A stretch of 64,000 bases of DNA, taken from NCBI GenBank assembly GCA_914767885.1, contig CAJZBQ010000012.1:970501-1034500 (forward strand), written 5' to 3'. Both the position numbers and the translations under genes were made by a program. The notes under the pieces are model-generated. The model was not told where the DNA came from. It saw nothing but the letters and a program-made list of their open reading frames with translations, and did no database searches. Source of the stretch: Blepharisma stoltei. Taxonomy: Eukaryota > Ciliophora > Heterotrichea > Heterotrichida > Blepharismidae. Of the stretch, positions 1 through 10,100 are shown piece by piece. Every line of letters begins with the position of its first letter. The first letter of the stretch is position 1.

Positions 1-1483
1 TTCAGCACCTTTATAGCTTTGTAAAGCTTCATAAAATATATTTTTTATGTCTTCTTCATTTAAAGCACAAGGACCTTCTTTTATAATGTCATAAAAAGGA
101 TGAATTGATAGCTGCGGATATGATTGTTCCTGTATCCCAAGCTTATTTTGTATGAAACACCAGTCTGTTTGTGTATCTTTCTCTTTTGAAGGTTTTTTGC
201 TATCAATATGTTTCGCGATTTCCATCATCCCAGATATCGTATTTAGTGTGACTGCTTGTTTTTCATTTTCGTCTACAGTTTCTGTTATAACGGAGTCCAG
301 CTTTTTTAGCATTTTTCCTACACCTTTTATTATGTCGAACCTATTGTCTATTTCTGTAAGCTCTACAATTTTGATATCTTTGTCTAATGAGGCTTGTTTT
401 AGTGTTTTTATTTCTTCTTTCATATCATCTATAGTCTTTTTGAGGTTTTTAATATATTCTAAATATGAAGCGTCTTTTCTTTTTAAATCATTTTGTAATG
501 TTTCTGTTTCTTTTCTGTGTTTTTCTATACAATTTTACGATGAATAGCCTAAAAATAGGTATTTTTGGCTAGCTTTATTTAACTTTTTTTAAATTAGCCA
601 GCTGATATTTGCTTCTTAATAGGCTAATCAGCATAAATTCTTATATATAATCCCTAATTTTTAGCTTCATCATCTCAACAGCATCAGTAATAGTGTAATC
701 ATGGATTCTTAATGACAAATCAAATGCTTTTAAAACAACTCTTCACAGCATTTCAAAAATAATCGCTTCATCTAAAGCGCCTTTAGATCGGACAGCTCTT
801 ATAGTTTCCCTTACAAATACAGTATATCTATTTAATTTTTCCACAATTTCCGAGCTAGGAATTTTTAGAATTCTTTTTGCATCCACATTTGTAAGCTGAT
901 GCAGCTCATCTTCTAACTGATAATAAAGCCCAACTGGCAATTTTTCTATTTCTTTTCCTAAATCTTTAGCCCTCGTCATTTGAAATGTCAATTCTAAGTC
1001 AAATTTCAGTTTTTTCAAATAAAATAAGCTTTCAGTAAACTCTTTAAATTTTTCATTGTCAACGTTTTCTAATTCATTTTCCAAATTAAAAAATTTTTCA
1101 GCATTTTCGACTGAGTCGAATCGAGAAATTGGATTTAAAAGTGACAAAAAAATTTCGCCTCTGGAGCCTCGGAATAGTCTTTTATTTGCTTCATCTTGTA
1201 TGAAATTTTTAAATTTGGGGTCATCAGGAGGGTTTATTTCGGTTGACCTGATTTCGGAGAGCATTAAAGAAGGGTGGGAAGACCTATGTTTGGTTGTGTG
1301 GGGAGTCCGGGTACCAGAAGTTCGTTGTCTTTCTTGAGAGATTGGAGAGTTGTTGAGGGATAATCCGGGATGTCGATTGTTTTTTGTGGTTGAAGGTGTG
1401 GATTTAAGAGAATTTACGTAAGTGCTGAAGTCTAAATATTCTTTTCTTTTGGGTTCGGTGTTTCGAGTTGTTTTTCTTCTCAT
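1..1483 (-). CDS. coiled-coil hypothetical protein, 3' end beyond window
   Basis: The minus-strand gene starts at 1483 (MRRKTTRN) with a basic, Ser/Thr-rich N-terminus, followed by an alpha-helical region. A TGA at about 740 reads as Trp and carries the frame on to a TAA at 641-643. Coding potential then resumes at once in the same frame with a long coiled coil (KHRKETETLQNDLKRK) that runs off the left edge. Removing a 52-bp TA-bounded insert (530-581) and a possible 42-bp insert (621-662) makes one continuous protein. If the 42-bp insert is not real, there are two genes 6 bp apart. I do not recognise the family, and no catalytic motif is visible. Confidence 0.6.
530..581. other. candidate IES, 52 bp, TA-bounded
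   Basis: An AT-rich insert containing in-frame stops. Excision between the TA at 528-529 and the TA at 580-581 joins ANLKKV to IEKHRKE in frame. It contains the near-palindrome CCTAAAAATAGG. Boundaries are inferred from the frame only. Confidence 0.55.
621..662. other. possible 42-bp IES removing an in-frame TAA
   Basis: Both ends read CTA on the coding (minus) strand. Joining them gives EMMKLLRSKYQ with no stop and keeps the coiled-coil register. It is shorter than every other candidate here, so it is tentative; a genuine stop followed by a closely spaced second gene is the alternative. Confidence 0.3.
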
Positions 1484-1626
1484 ATGCTGATAAGATAAAA
1501 TAGTTAAAATGTCTAAGATTTGGATAAATAAAATAAAATGTTGGAATAAAAAGTTTAGAATTGATGATATTATTTGTTAGAAAAATAAAATGATATTGGA
1601 ATTATCAAGCTAAAAATAGTATTTTT

Positions 1627-2605
1627 AATGATGTAAAATTGATATAGCATGAGCCTCCTTTGGCTGGGCTATATCGATATCTTCCGAATTCGGAAGGGGA
1701 ATTGGATTTTGGTAAAGCCAACTCCTCAGATGGCAAATCCGCTCTATATTGAATTAATAAGTTAATTATTTAAAAACGGCATTCTATTTCAGGCGCCTTT
1801 TTCATAATTTTTCAAAAAATTAAGTCTTCATTTAAATCAGCTGAATATCATAATTCTGAAACGCCTGAGATTAATCAATTGTATGTGCTTGTGTTTGTAT
1901 TGACGAATCCAAAAATTTTCTGAAGCGGTTTTTAAAAAGGTCTTTTAGGATTCAATTTGAATAGGTAATTGTTTCTGGGGGTAATGTAAAATTAATTCGG
2001 TATCTGCAGAAATTGATTTTGCAGCCTAGTCACAAGAGTCCAGCCGGAATGATAATGTTTCTTCCTTTGTATTTAAGGTTATACACTATTTGATTCAATA
2101 ATTCTATTTGTATAGATTTTTCTTTGGTGATCAGATTGCATCACCGGATGTAAGTCTGTGACATCTTAGTATTGATCCAGGGGGGTAGTTTTGGTTAATC
2201 GAAATACAAAACGCTGATAAGAGTTCCATCTTCTTTTTCTGGTCGCAGTTGTTGACAAATTTTGACAGATAGAATTCCACTGACAATTCGAAAAATCTTT
2301 GTTCTTCAAGCTCTGGTAAAAAATAGGTTCTAGAGGAAAAGCCGTAGATAATTCTGTCTTCTCCAAGACCAATATCAAGTTTATCTTGCATATTGGTCGG
2401 AAAAGAGGATGAATTAAATCTGCCATCCTTCATCTAAATAAAAGTACTCTATATTGAAGATTTGCCATCTGATGAGTTGGTTTTACCAACAATGTTAATA
2501 GAACTAATTATCCTTCCAGCGTCTGGAGATGTCTTGATAGCCCAAGCCAAGAGTAGGCTTGGGTTATATATTGCAGATATTTTTTGATTATTATAATTAT
2601 CTTTT
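1627..2605. repeat. diverged inverted repeat pair (arms of about 130 bp)
   Basis: The left arm (about 1627-1756) and the reverse complement of the right arm (about 2447-2605) share blocks such as CCAACTC.TCAGATGGCAAA and TTGGTAAA.CCAAC over about 130 bp at perhaps 70-75% identity. The arms could be the terminal repeats of an old element or IES, or an inverted duplication of a gene fragment. The minus-strand reading of the right arm is open. Confidence 0.5.
2131..2433 (-). CDS. hypothetical protein, doubtful
   Basis: An open frame of 100 codons begins MKDGRFNSS, with mixed polar composition (SVEFYLSKFVNNCDQKKK). It lies between the arms of an inverted repeat and just downstream of another short minus ORF (2449-2631), so it could be one exon of a gene interrupted by an IES. 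No domain recognised. Confidence 0.3.
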   Translation of the reverse strand: MKDGRFNSSSFPTNMQDKLDIGLGEDRIIYGFSSRTYFLPELEEQRFFELSVEFYLSKFVNNCDQKKKMELLSAFCISINQNYPPGSILRCHRLTSGDAI

Positions 2606-2756
2606 ATGGTCATATTGTCATATCTCTGCATAAGTTTATGATAATTATTTCTATGCTAATAAAAAAATTTTATGAGAAATCTTATAAGAAAGACTTAACT
2701 AATAATTAAATAAAGAATTCAAAATATTAAAGAAGGCTATGGATTTACGAAGCATA

Positions 2757-3091
2757 TTAAACTGAATTTTTTTCACTCATCCTAACTGATCCTCTATTAG
2801 ATAAACTTTCCTTTTCCTTCGGTGCAAAGACAGAAGCTCCTCTCAGAGGAGCTCCGTATTCATAACTTGACGCAAAATCACTAGAAATCTGATACTCGTC
2901 AAGCAAAATGTCGTCAATATTTTCCAAAAAATCTCTATTTACAGTGATCCTCGCATCTGACTCAGTTACGGGGTTATATTCAAATGAAGCAGTTAAAGGT
3001 GAAAGCAGAAATTCTAAATTATTTTCAGTTTTCTTATTTTGGAAACTCTCATTTTCTCGTTTTATATTGCTAACTTATTTGCAGATCGCAT
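2757..3091 (-). CDS. small acidic hypothetical protein, 5' end unresolved
   Basis: The minus-strand frame reads RENESFQNKKTENNLEF, then VNRDFLENIDDILLDEY, and ends MSEKNSV before TAA at 2757-2759. It is clearly coding-like, although it has no long ATG-initiated ORF. The only nearby ATG (3091, MRSANKL) is one base out of frame with the body, with an in-frame TAA between. Either an indel, an unrecognised short intron or an IES edge separates the start from the body. No family recognised. Confidence 0.45.
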
Positions 3092-3203
3092 GATTTCTTG
3101 GCTTGCTCAAAATATTTTTATCAATTTAATATTGAAATAATAATTTATTTTTAAATGCAAGCTCTCTAAAATCTAATAGAATTTACTTGAGATTTAATTG
3201 TAA

Positions 3204-3924
3204 GGATCCCCCTCATTTGTCCAATTTTCTAGTCTTTTTTTTTTCTAACTCCCCCCCTCCGTGAGTGAACAAAACCATTAGAAAAATCGGCATTTTTTGC
3301 CCAAAAACCCACCCTCCGTGAGTGAACAAAAATGGTTTTAATAGAAAAAATTTTTTATGGAAAAAAAATTTGATATATAAGTGATAATTAGTATAATGAA
3401 ATCTAGAGCTAATTCTGTTTAATTTTAAACAAATTGCTTTTTTAAAAACATAAATTTTATAAATTAAATTAATATTTGCTTTCCAATTTTTGCGAATTAG
3501 GATTTTTTTAAATTTCGAAAAAAAAAAAAAATTTTATAAAAATTTATATATAAATTTTTTTAAAAAAAAAAAATTAACCCCCCTCCGTGAGTGAACAAAA
3601 TTTTTTTGTTCACTCACGGAGGAGTGGGGGGAGTAAGAAAAAAAAATTTTCAGGACCTCATTTGTCCCAAAATCTTGTAAAATGATTTGTCCCATTTTCT
3701 AGTCTTTTTTGGATTTTTTCGAATGTCCTAAATTTTAGTTTTTTACTTTACAAAAACTAGAAAATGAGACAATTGAGGTCCTGAAAATTTTTTTTCTATC
3801 AAAATTTTGACTAGAAAATTGGACAAATGAGGTCCTAAAAAAAATTTTATTTCCTATACAAATAACTAGAAAAGTGGACAAATGATAAAAGACTAGAAAA
3901 TTTGACAAATGAGGGGGGGGATCC
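3204..3924. mobile_element. GGATCC-ended inverted-repeat element with nested MITE
   Basis: The ends are GGATCCCCCTCATTTGTCCA at 3204 and its near reverse complement at 3890-3924 (with a longer G run). Internal copies of the ATTTGTCC/TTTCTAGTC module occur at about 3655-3705 and 3770-3840. A complete second MITE (3246-3636) is inserted near the left end. The flanks are TAAG and ATAAG. Intergenic; no transposase. Confidence 0.75.
3246..3636 (+). mobile_element. MITE-A copy 1 (nested)
   Basis: A CTCCCC...GGGGAG-ended MITE flanked by TAA on both sides. It has the family's repeated motif TCCGTGAGTGAACAAAA, present three times direct and once inverted, and the right-end hairpin. It sits inside the GGATCC element, so it inserted later. 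Confidence 0.85.
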
Positions 3925-3988
3925 ATAAGATTAATAATTATATAAAATCATTATACAAAAAATTTGCATAGTGATATTTTTTACAGCT

Positions 3989-4273
3989 CTACACAATACT
4001 TCTCAAAAATTTTATGATTTCTCGGCTCAAAAAAGGATTAAGTCCATCTGTAACTAATAATTCATCAGCAACAGATTCTTCATTATAAACCCCTGAATCT
4101 TGATATCCGCTCACTTCATCCGGCACCGAACAACTTATCTCATTTAGCTTCATTTGAGCTGACAACAAATTTTGATCAAGCCGATTAAGATATTTCACAA
4201 GCATTTCTCCTCTCAATTCTTCTTCAGTTTTAGCCAGATTTGCTTTTCTTTGCACGCACTCACAAATTCCCAT
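3989..4273 (-). CDS. small protein with N-myristoylation-type start
   Basis: 94 codons, starting MGICECVQRK. Gly2 followed by Cys4 and Cys6 is a typical N-myristoylation/palmitoylation signal, so membrane attachment is likely. The remainder is acidic and helical (LNRLDQNLLSAQMKLNEI) and ends FLRSIV before TAG. It starts 15 bp after the stop of the cyclin gene, both on the minus strand. No enzymatic motif; family unknown. Confidence 0.6.
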   Translation of the reverse strand: MGICECVQRKANLAKTEEELRGEMLVKYLNRLDQNLLSAQMKLNEISCSVPDEVSGYQDSGVYNEESVADELLVTDGLNPFLSREIIKFLRSIV

Positions 4274-4288
4274 ATTGAATAAATTAAA

Positions 4289-5080
4289 TTAACTTAAAAG
4301 TATGCTTGCACAACTTTCCCTATCAAAATTTTTGGTTTTATTCTCCAACCTTCGTTTTTGGGCCTTTGTGAGCCTCCCAAGCGGCTTTGTGTTGCTTTCG
4401 CTGAACATACTATGAATCTCAATGTAAAACTGAGCGTATTTCTTTGGGGAAACGTACAAGTTAAAATTAATCAAGTCCATGAATTTCGACTCAAGCTCAC
4501 AAAGCTCGTGGGAGGTAAAAAATGGGTAAATTCTGGATAATTCTGCATTTGTCATAGGCAGATCGTCAAAAACCTTGTGTGCAATAAAAAGCGCACAAAG
4601 GATAATTGGTCGTCACGTTAGTTCTCGAAGGAAAAGTCGGTCAGTTTTTATTATTTGATATATATATACCAGCGAAATAATAAGGCATTCCGGACTGCAT
4701 TGAATTCCGTTATAAAGCGCTTCTAAAAACTTTGTCACTATAATATCATTTGGCACCTGCTTCAGTTGATCAATTCTCTCCTGAGGGAAATTTTTAGTTT
4801 TTAAATATTTTCCTTCATCGAATGTAGAATCGCCTAGATTTTGCTTGTTTTGCTCAATATCAATAGTGATTTGATAGTGGATTGGCTTAAAAGCATAAAA
4901 TATTTTATTAAAGAAATTATTTTTTCTTTATAAATTTTGCTTTTATTAGTGGATAAGTATAGAGACCCCACGAATTAGAAGAAAAAGATCTTCTTCTTCG
5001 TTAAATTCTTTCTCAATATTGCTCGTAAAAGAAGTACACCTCCTTAAATCTTCAGTGGAAGGGAAAGAATTAGGATTCAT
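4289..5080 (-). CDS. cyclin (Pho80/P-U type)
   Basis: After removal of a 72-bp insert the gene reads from MNPNSFPSTEDLRR at 5080 through a cyclin box. The box includes FLEALYNGIQCSPECLI, a TGA-encoded Trp at about 4610, IILCALFIAHKVFDD and FNLYVSPKKYAQFY, the last matching the NLxVSPxxYAxYY block of Pho80-like/U/P cyclins. Its likely role is as a regulatory subunit of a Pho85/CDK5-like kinase. The short N-terminus and single cyclin fold fit this family rather than mitotic cyclins. About 240 aa. Assignment is from motifs only. Confidence 0.7.
4876..4947. other. IES, 72 bp, 8-bp direct repeat ends
   Basis: On the coding strand the 8-mer ATCCACTA occurs on both sides. Keeping one copy joins SILIH to YQITIDIEQ in frame, while the retained insert has immediate TAA stops. 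The repeat contains the TA used at most other junctions here. Confidence 0.7.
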
Positions 5081-5421
5081 AATTGAATAAATTATTTGCC
5101 ATCAGTTGGTGTCTGAATAATGGCGAATTAATTTACAGTATCCATATTATTTATTACTTTAATTGGATTTATTAAGCAAAGGGTAAAATTTACAAATTCA
5201 ATCAGAATTATGGAGATTTCATTGGAATTTACTATTTTTTAATGAAAATTCAGGCATTTTGTGATTGTTAGAATAAAATTTGGCACTAAAAAAATTTGAT
5301 ATTTTCATTGACATTCTACCCGATTATAAAAAATAAAATTTTATTTTTTTAAAATATTGATAATTTATATGATTATACTGCAAATTTATTGATTTTTTAG
5401 AAAAAAATCACTTATTCAGTC
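5081..5421. other. AT-rich intergenic region, no gene seen
   Basis: 340 bp of A/T-rich sequence between the cyclin start and the 3' end of the next minus-strand gene. I see no open frame, repeat or structured RNA. Confidence 0.5.
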
Positions 5422-6150
5422 TTAATAATTAAGCTTATCATATAAAATATTCGCTACGACATATTCATGGCCATAGGGATAATTTATATCTTCTCTCCTC
5501 TCTGCTAAGAATTCAGGCGTAACCTCTGCACCTTCAGGCCAAGCATCTTGAAAAGTAGACCAATGCTCAGCCAGCTCCTCCTTAGACATTTTATTTCCTT
5601 TTGGAATAAATTTTAGTGGCGGCCCATCACCTCCAAGTATCATAATATTTTCCCCATTTTCAAGCATTTCTGTCATAATTCTGATACTTGGTAAATTTTC
5701 TACACATTTTCTGTATAAATTTATATAATATTCTCTGCTATCTTTATAGCTGATAATTTCTCCATCCCAATAAGCTCCAATTGGTTTTAATTTTCTCGCT
5801 CCTGGCATATGTCGATGGCCTTTTTTTACTTTTGCCCACTTTTTTCTTCACTTTAAAAATTTTTTGGTCACAACCCAGCGCCCATTTTTCTTTTCACAGT
5901 GTCCAAATTCTCGGTAAACTTTTTGGCATTGTCAAGCATTTTCGAAATTTTCATATAAAATTCCATCAATTTCAACCTTTAAATTGCCTTTTAATGGAGA
6001 TAATTCTTTTGCATAGGCAACCTCTTTGGTTATTGGAGAAACCAGCTTATTATTACTTCCACTTGTGGCGTCAATGTTTTTATAGCCATCGTAAACAGGA
6101 TTTTTAACACCTTTAATGCCACGTGGTCTTTTGGCTCCAACTCTTATCAT
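5422..6150 (-). CDS. basic uncharacterised protein, about 242 aa
   Basis: One frame runs from MIRVGAKRPRG at 6150 to KLNY at 5422 when two TGA codons (about 5934 and 5846) are read as Trp. The centre is rich in Lys, Arg and Trp (WRKKWAKVKKGHR) and is followed by GAYWDGEIISYKDSREYY and an ENIMILGGDGPP segment. The clustered Trp residues and ILYENFENAWQCQKVY recall a family of uncharacterised proteins shared by protists and large viruses, but I cannot name it securely. No signal peptide. Intact apart from the code. Confidence 0.65.
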
Positions 6151-6300
6151 CTTGACTATAATAGGTGGAATCAGAAAATGATTTATTCTATCATAAATGG
6201 ATAAATATTCTATATTAAATTGAAAATAATTATTTATTTATAATGAAAAACATAATAGAGGTTAGCATATAAAAGTATATATAAAAAGATTAATCTTCAA

Positions 6301-7541
6301 ATGGGAGGTGGATGTACATGTCAAAGCTCAAGTCGTGACAGAATTAAAATTCAAAAAGTTGGGAATTTTATGATAAGTATTTATGGTATTTTCTATATAG
6401 AAAATAAAACAGTCGGAAAAGGCTGCAAACGAACACTTGCATGGGAAACTTCATGCACCCCTGAAGAAGTTCAAAAGAAAATTGAGGAGTTTTGGGATAC
6501 GAGAGTGACTGGAGATCCTGTTGGCTGAATAACATTGAAAATGGCTTGTGATGAGCCTGATGCTAATGCAGCGCAGCAGATAATTCAATCTGCTGGGATG
6601 AATTTGTTTGAAGGGTCACTGTCAATTACATTTGATGCGCTTGGAAATCGGTATGATCTCCCTCCTTTTGTAATCAACCCACCTGTGAAATATGGGTTAG
6701 GTTAGGCTATTAAAGTAAGGCGTTTGCCATAAAAGTGACACAGTCACCAAAGATCTCTCATTCGGGAGGCTCAACCACTTTTCGACTCCAGCCCAGAGGT
6801 TCTTTACCCCAAAGTGGATGCCACTTCCAGTACCTTATGTCTCCTCCTTTCCTTGAGGCTTCAGTCTTGTGTGCTTATGGATTTCTTCAGCCCAGCTACA
6901 GGCTATTGAAGAGGCTTGATTCCAAGGATCAAATCCTTGAAGTCTGTCGGATGCAGAAGTGCCTTCTTTCGATAGCTACAGGAAAAAGTCTACTGTGGCC
7001 TGAACGGAAACCCTCAGCTTCCCGGTAGAGGAATGTCCATGGGTCCTCGGATCTAAAGGACGCTATTGAGTACCTCCATTTCCAACCACAGGAAAGCTGC
7101 CAAAACTACCCGGATGCACATCTCTCGAGCCTGCACTTAATTCTCGACTCAGAGTCCGTCACAGTTCGCCATAGCCATAAGGTCTGTCCTGTTGCGCCAA
7201 GAGGGCAGGTTGGCACGCGTCGCCATTTTTAATGTATATCCTCTGCGGAATATGGGACACCTAAATCTTCACAATTGATTTTAGCTGGAAATGAAGTATG
7301 AGAACTTTCATTGAGGTGCCCAAAATTTGATAAAGATTTAGTAGCGACTGTAAATTCTTCTGACAAAGTAGAGAGTCTTAAAAGTTTCTTTGCGGACACC
7401 CATAAAATTGAGCTAAAGGCTGTAAGGATGTTTTATAATGGAAAAGAGCTTAAGAATGGAGATTTATTATGCAATTATAAGCTTCAAAATAAAAGTGTCC
7501 TGAATGTTTTTTTGCCAGCTCTAGTGCAAAATGAAGGGTAA
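6301..7541 (+). CDS. UBTD1/2-like ubiquitin-domain protein
   Basis: The N-terminal part (MGGGCTCQSS, myristoylation-type) contains LAWETSCTPEEVQKKIEEFW, TRVTGDPVGW (Trp from TGA) and ITLKMACDEP, then LGNRYDLPPFVINPPVKYG. These are landmark blocks of UBTD1/UBTD2 (DC-UbP). After excision of a 560-bp insert the frame continues GTPKSSQLILAGNEVW (TGA) into a ubiquitin-like fold: SLRCPKFDKDLVATVN, VRMFYNGKELKNGDLL and NKSVLNVFL. Family members bind ubiquitin-pathway enzymes. Without excision the UBL would be separated by stops. About 225 aa, close to the animal proteins. Confidence 0.85.
6691..7250. mobile_element. IES containing SINE-like element, copy 1
   Basis: A 560-bp insert in the UBTD gene, relatively GC-rich for this window. 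TATGGG occurs at both edges (6691 and 7251), and the similarity extends to about 14 bp with two mismatches (CTGTGAAATATGGG and CTGCGGAATATGGG). The body is homologous to 59160-59840 (shared CCAGCCCAGAGG, ACCGGATGCACATCTC, GCCATTTTTAATGTATAT). It contains TTCGACTCC, which resembles a pol III B box. The ORFs inside are not conserved coding. Confidence 0.75.
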
Positions 7542-7900
7542 ATAATTTTTGAAAGTAATTTAATAGAAGTTTATATGATAGCATTGGGCTCTATTATACC
7601 TGTCTTCTTTTTTTATGATTTTTAGAAACATAATTTATAATAAGGAATATTCCTCGAATTTTAATATAAAATTTATTGAAAATATTAAGTAATTTTAATT
7701 AAAATTTAAACTGATTTTTAATTAAAAATTTCTGTTTCAAATATAAACTAAATCAAAATAATTTTTTCAGTATTTTAATAACCTCAGACTAAAAGAAGAA
7801 AAAATGTTTGGAATAATTTTTATAAAGATAAATTAAAGAATTCTCCTCTTTTTTATAGTAAAAATTCCACATCTTTTATCCATGCTTTTACCTTATAAAT
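7542..7900. other. AT-rich intergenic region upstream of lysozyme gene
   Basis: About 360 bp of A/T-rich sequence with no supported gene. It should hold the promoter of the first GH25 gene. The last bases before the ATG (AAATATG) recur before the other GH25 starts. Confidence 0.45.
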
Positions 7901-8530
7901 ATGAAGCCACAATCGGTGATTATTTTAGCACTTGCAGTCATTGCTGTGAACGCCACTTTGGGGACTGATGTATCCACTGCTGTGTCAACAAGCGAATGGA
8001 GCTGCTTGAAAAGTAACTCAAGAGTATTCACGATTATCCGCGGTTACCAAAGCGTTGGAAGAGTTGATCCTAACGTTGTGCAAAACATTAAGAACGCAAG
8101 AGCAGGTGGGCAAGCTGATGTAGATGTATATATTTTCCCTTGTGTTAACTGTGGAAATCCAGCAGGCCAAGCTGAAGCTTTAGTTAGTGCAATTAAAGGT
8201 CAAAATTATGGAATGATTTGGATTGATGTTGAAGTTTATCAATGGTCAAGCAGCCTGACTTCTAACCAAGCATTCATCACAACAATGGCTAATACACTTA
8301 GGAATCTTGGACAGCACGTTGGAATCTATACAAGCTACTATAATTGGCAAAGCATTGTTGGACTCAGTTGGAGTGGAGTTTCCTGGGCACCTCTTTGGTA
8401 CGCTCACTATGACAACAACCCAAGCTTCAGTGATTTCCAAGCATTCGGTGGATGGAAAAGCCCAGCCATGAAGCAATACAACGGATCCAGCACCATCTGT
8501 GGAGTTGGCGTTGATCTTGATTGGTACTAA
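7901..8530 (+). CDS. GH25 lysozyme 1
   Basis: A 209-aa secreted protein. A hydrophobic signal peptide (VIILALAVIAVNATLG) is followed by a complete GH25 (Chalaropsis-type/Entamoeba-Dictyostelium-like) muramidase fold: FTIIRGYQSVGRVDPN, DVYIFPC.NCGNPAGQA, the catalytic WIDVE motif (Asp and Glu of the DxE pair), HVGIYTSYYNW and PLWYAHYD. It ends CGVGVDLDWY. It hydrolyses bacterial peptidoglycan, probably in food vacuoles. First of a five-gene cluster with a sixth pseudogene. Confidence 0.93.
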   Translation: MKPQSVIILALAVIAVNATLGTDVSTAVSTSEWSCLKSNSRVFTIIRGYQSVGRVDPNVVQNIKNARAGGQADVDVYIFPCVNCGNPAGQAEALVSAIKGQNYGMIWIDVEVYQWSSSLTSNQAFITTMANTLRNLGQHVGIYTSYYNWQSIVGLSWSGVSWAPLWYAHYDNNPSFSDFQAFGGWKSPAMKQYNGSSTICGVGVDLDWY

Positions 8531-8840
8531 GACTTCTTAATTATCATTTCGACTTAAATTTGTATAAAAATTTTATTTTTACATTCAGAAACATATATTA
8601 TTTCTATCTTCATTAATACCCAGCTTTCACGCATTTCCCACATAATTAATTTTTTAATTTTAAACTCTCCATCTTAATTTACAACTAAAACTCAAAATAA
8701 ATTATTCCCCAAATTTATACTGCCTATTTTTCCCTTTCCACCAATCAATCTCTATCCTTATTCCGTCTAAATTTTATTAATATTCCATGTGGAATTATAC
8801 CATTTCATGTTTTAATTCTTCAGAAAATTGGTGAATAAAT

Positions 8841-9470
8841 ATGAAGTCGCAAGCACTGATTATTTTAGCTCTTACAGTTATTGCTGTAAACGCCACTTTG
8901 GGGACTGATGTCTCAACTGCAGTATCTGCAAGCCAATGGAGCTGCTTGAAAAGTAACTCAAGAGTATTTACAATTATCCGTGGGTATCAAAGTTTCGGAC
9001 AAGTTGACCCTAACGTTGTGAATAATATTAAAAATGCAAGAGCAGGAGGCCAAGCTGATGTAGACGTATATATTTTCCCTTGTGTTACCTGTGGAAATCC
9101 AGCAGGACAAGCTACAGCACTAGTTGATGCTATTAGAGGGCAAAATTATGGAATGGTTTGGATTGATATTGAAGTGTATCAATGGTCAAGCAGCTTAACT
9201 TCCAATCAAGCTTTTATTACAACAATGGCCAATACACTTAAAAATCTTGGACAGCATGTCGGAATTTATACAAGCTACTATAACTGGCAAAGCATTGTAG
9301 GGCTCAGCTGGAGTGGAGTTTCCTGGGCACCTCTTTGGTATGCTCATTATGACAATAACCCAAGCTTCAGTGATTTCCAAGCTTTCGGAGGCTGGTCAAG
9401 CCCTGCTATGAAGCAGTATAACGGATCCAGCACCATTTGTGGAGTTGGAGTAGATCTCGATTGGTATTAA
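8841..9470 (+). CDS. GH25 lysozyme 2
   Basis: A 209-aa near-duplicate of the gene at 7901, with the same signal peptide type, Cys pattern and WIDIE catalytic segment. The N-terminal half and 3' coding end are almost identical, but the intergenic DNA is not, so the duplication is not very recent or the coding parts have been conserved. The start context GAATAAATATG resembles those of the other cluster members. Confidence 0.93.
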   Translation: MKSQALIILALTVIAVNATLGTDVSTAVSASQWSCLKSNSRVFTIIRGYQSFGQVDPNVVNNIKNARAGGQADVDVYIFPCVTCGNPAGQATALVDAIRGQNYGMVWIDIEVYQWSSSLTSNQAFITTMANTLKNLGQHVGIYTSYYNWQSIVGLSWSGVSWAPLWYAHYDNNPSFSDFQAFGGWSSPAMKQYNGSSTICGVGVDLDWY

Positions 9471-9569
9471 GCTAAACGAATTTAAATTAGATAATGGATT
9501 TTATTTTAAATTAAATTTTATGAGAGTTTTATTTTATTTTTTATCAATAAAGTTAAGGTTAGTTAAATA

Positions 9570-9929
9570 ATGAAAATTAAAATACAAGCTTATCCAGCTG
9601 GCTTGAGTTCTGACTCAAAAATATTCACCAAAACTGAGTTCAAGCCAGACCAAATCAGTGAAATGCGCTGGATCTCTTGCCTCAAGGCAAGCTACTTTTT
9701 GAGCTCCTTGCACAAAAATAGTCCAGAAATGCTAACGTTCGCTCACCACAGGGAGAACAGGCTGTTCATACAACCATTTAATATATTAAAATTCAAGTTT
9801 AATCTGTGTCAAAATGCATTAGAATTTTTTGTAACGATAGATGATAAAAACACAATTAAAACGTTGGTGAAAATATTCAAAAACTTATTTTTTTGCTCAA
9901 TGATATCAATAGAAATCCAAGAAAAATAA
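9570..9929 (+). CDS. hypothetical protein, 119 aa
   Basis: MKIKIQAYPAGLSSDSK opens a single ORF ending FCSMISIEIQEK. The last 110 bp are duplicated at 11545-11670, upstream of the second kelch copy, so this gene's 3' end belongs to the tandem duplication unit. No domain recognised. It could be the residue of a longer gene. Confidence 0.4.
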   Translation: MKIKIQAYPAGLSSDSKIFTKTEFKPDQISEMRWISCLKASYFLSSLHKNSPEMLTFAHHRENRLFIQPFNILKFKFNLCQNALEFFVTIDDKNTIKTLVKIFKNLFFCSMISIEIQEK

Positions 9930-10100
9930 GCAATAATTTTAGTGTTGAATCAACCTCTAACTAAAAAACAAAATACTTACTCCCTATAAGATGGAGCTTA
10001 AAACTCAGAATTCTCTCAAACTGCTTCATTCTCAGCTTAACTCAGATCGAGAAAAGAATGAAGGTTGAATCATTCAATATCAATTTAATACAATTCTTGA

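Noticed and set aside
152-547. Plus-strand ORF rich in Ser/Phe/Ile
   Set aside because: It is the antisense of the coiled-coil gene; the minus strand has the realistic amino-acid composition.
6735-7028. 97-aa ORF in the UBTD insert
   Set aside because: It lies inside a SINE-like repeat, is not conserved in the second copy at 59.2 kb, and blocks the host gene.
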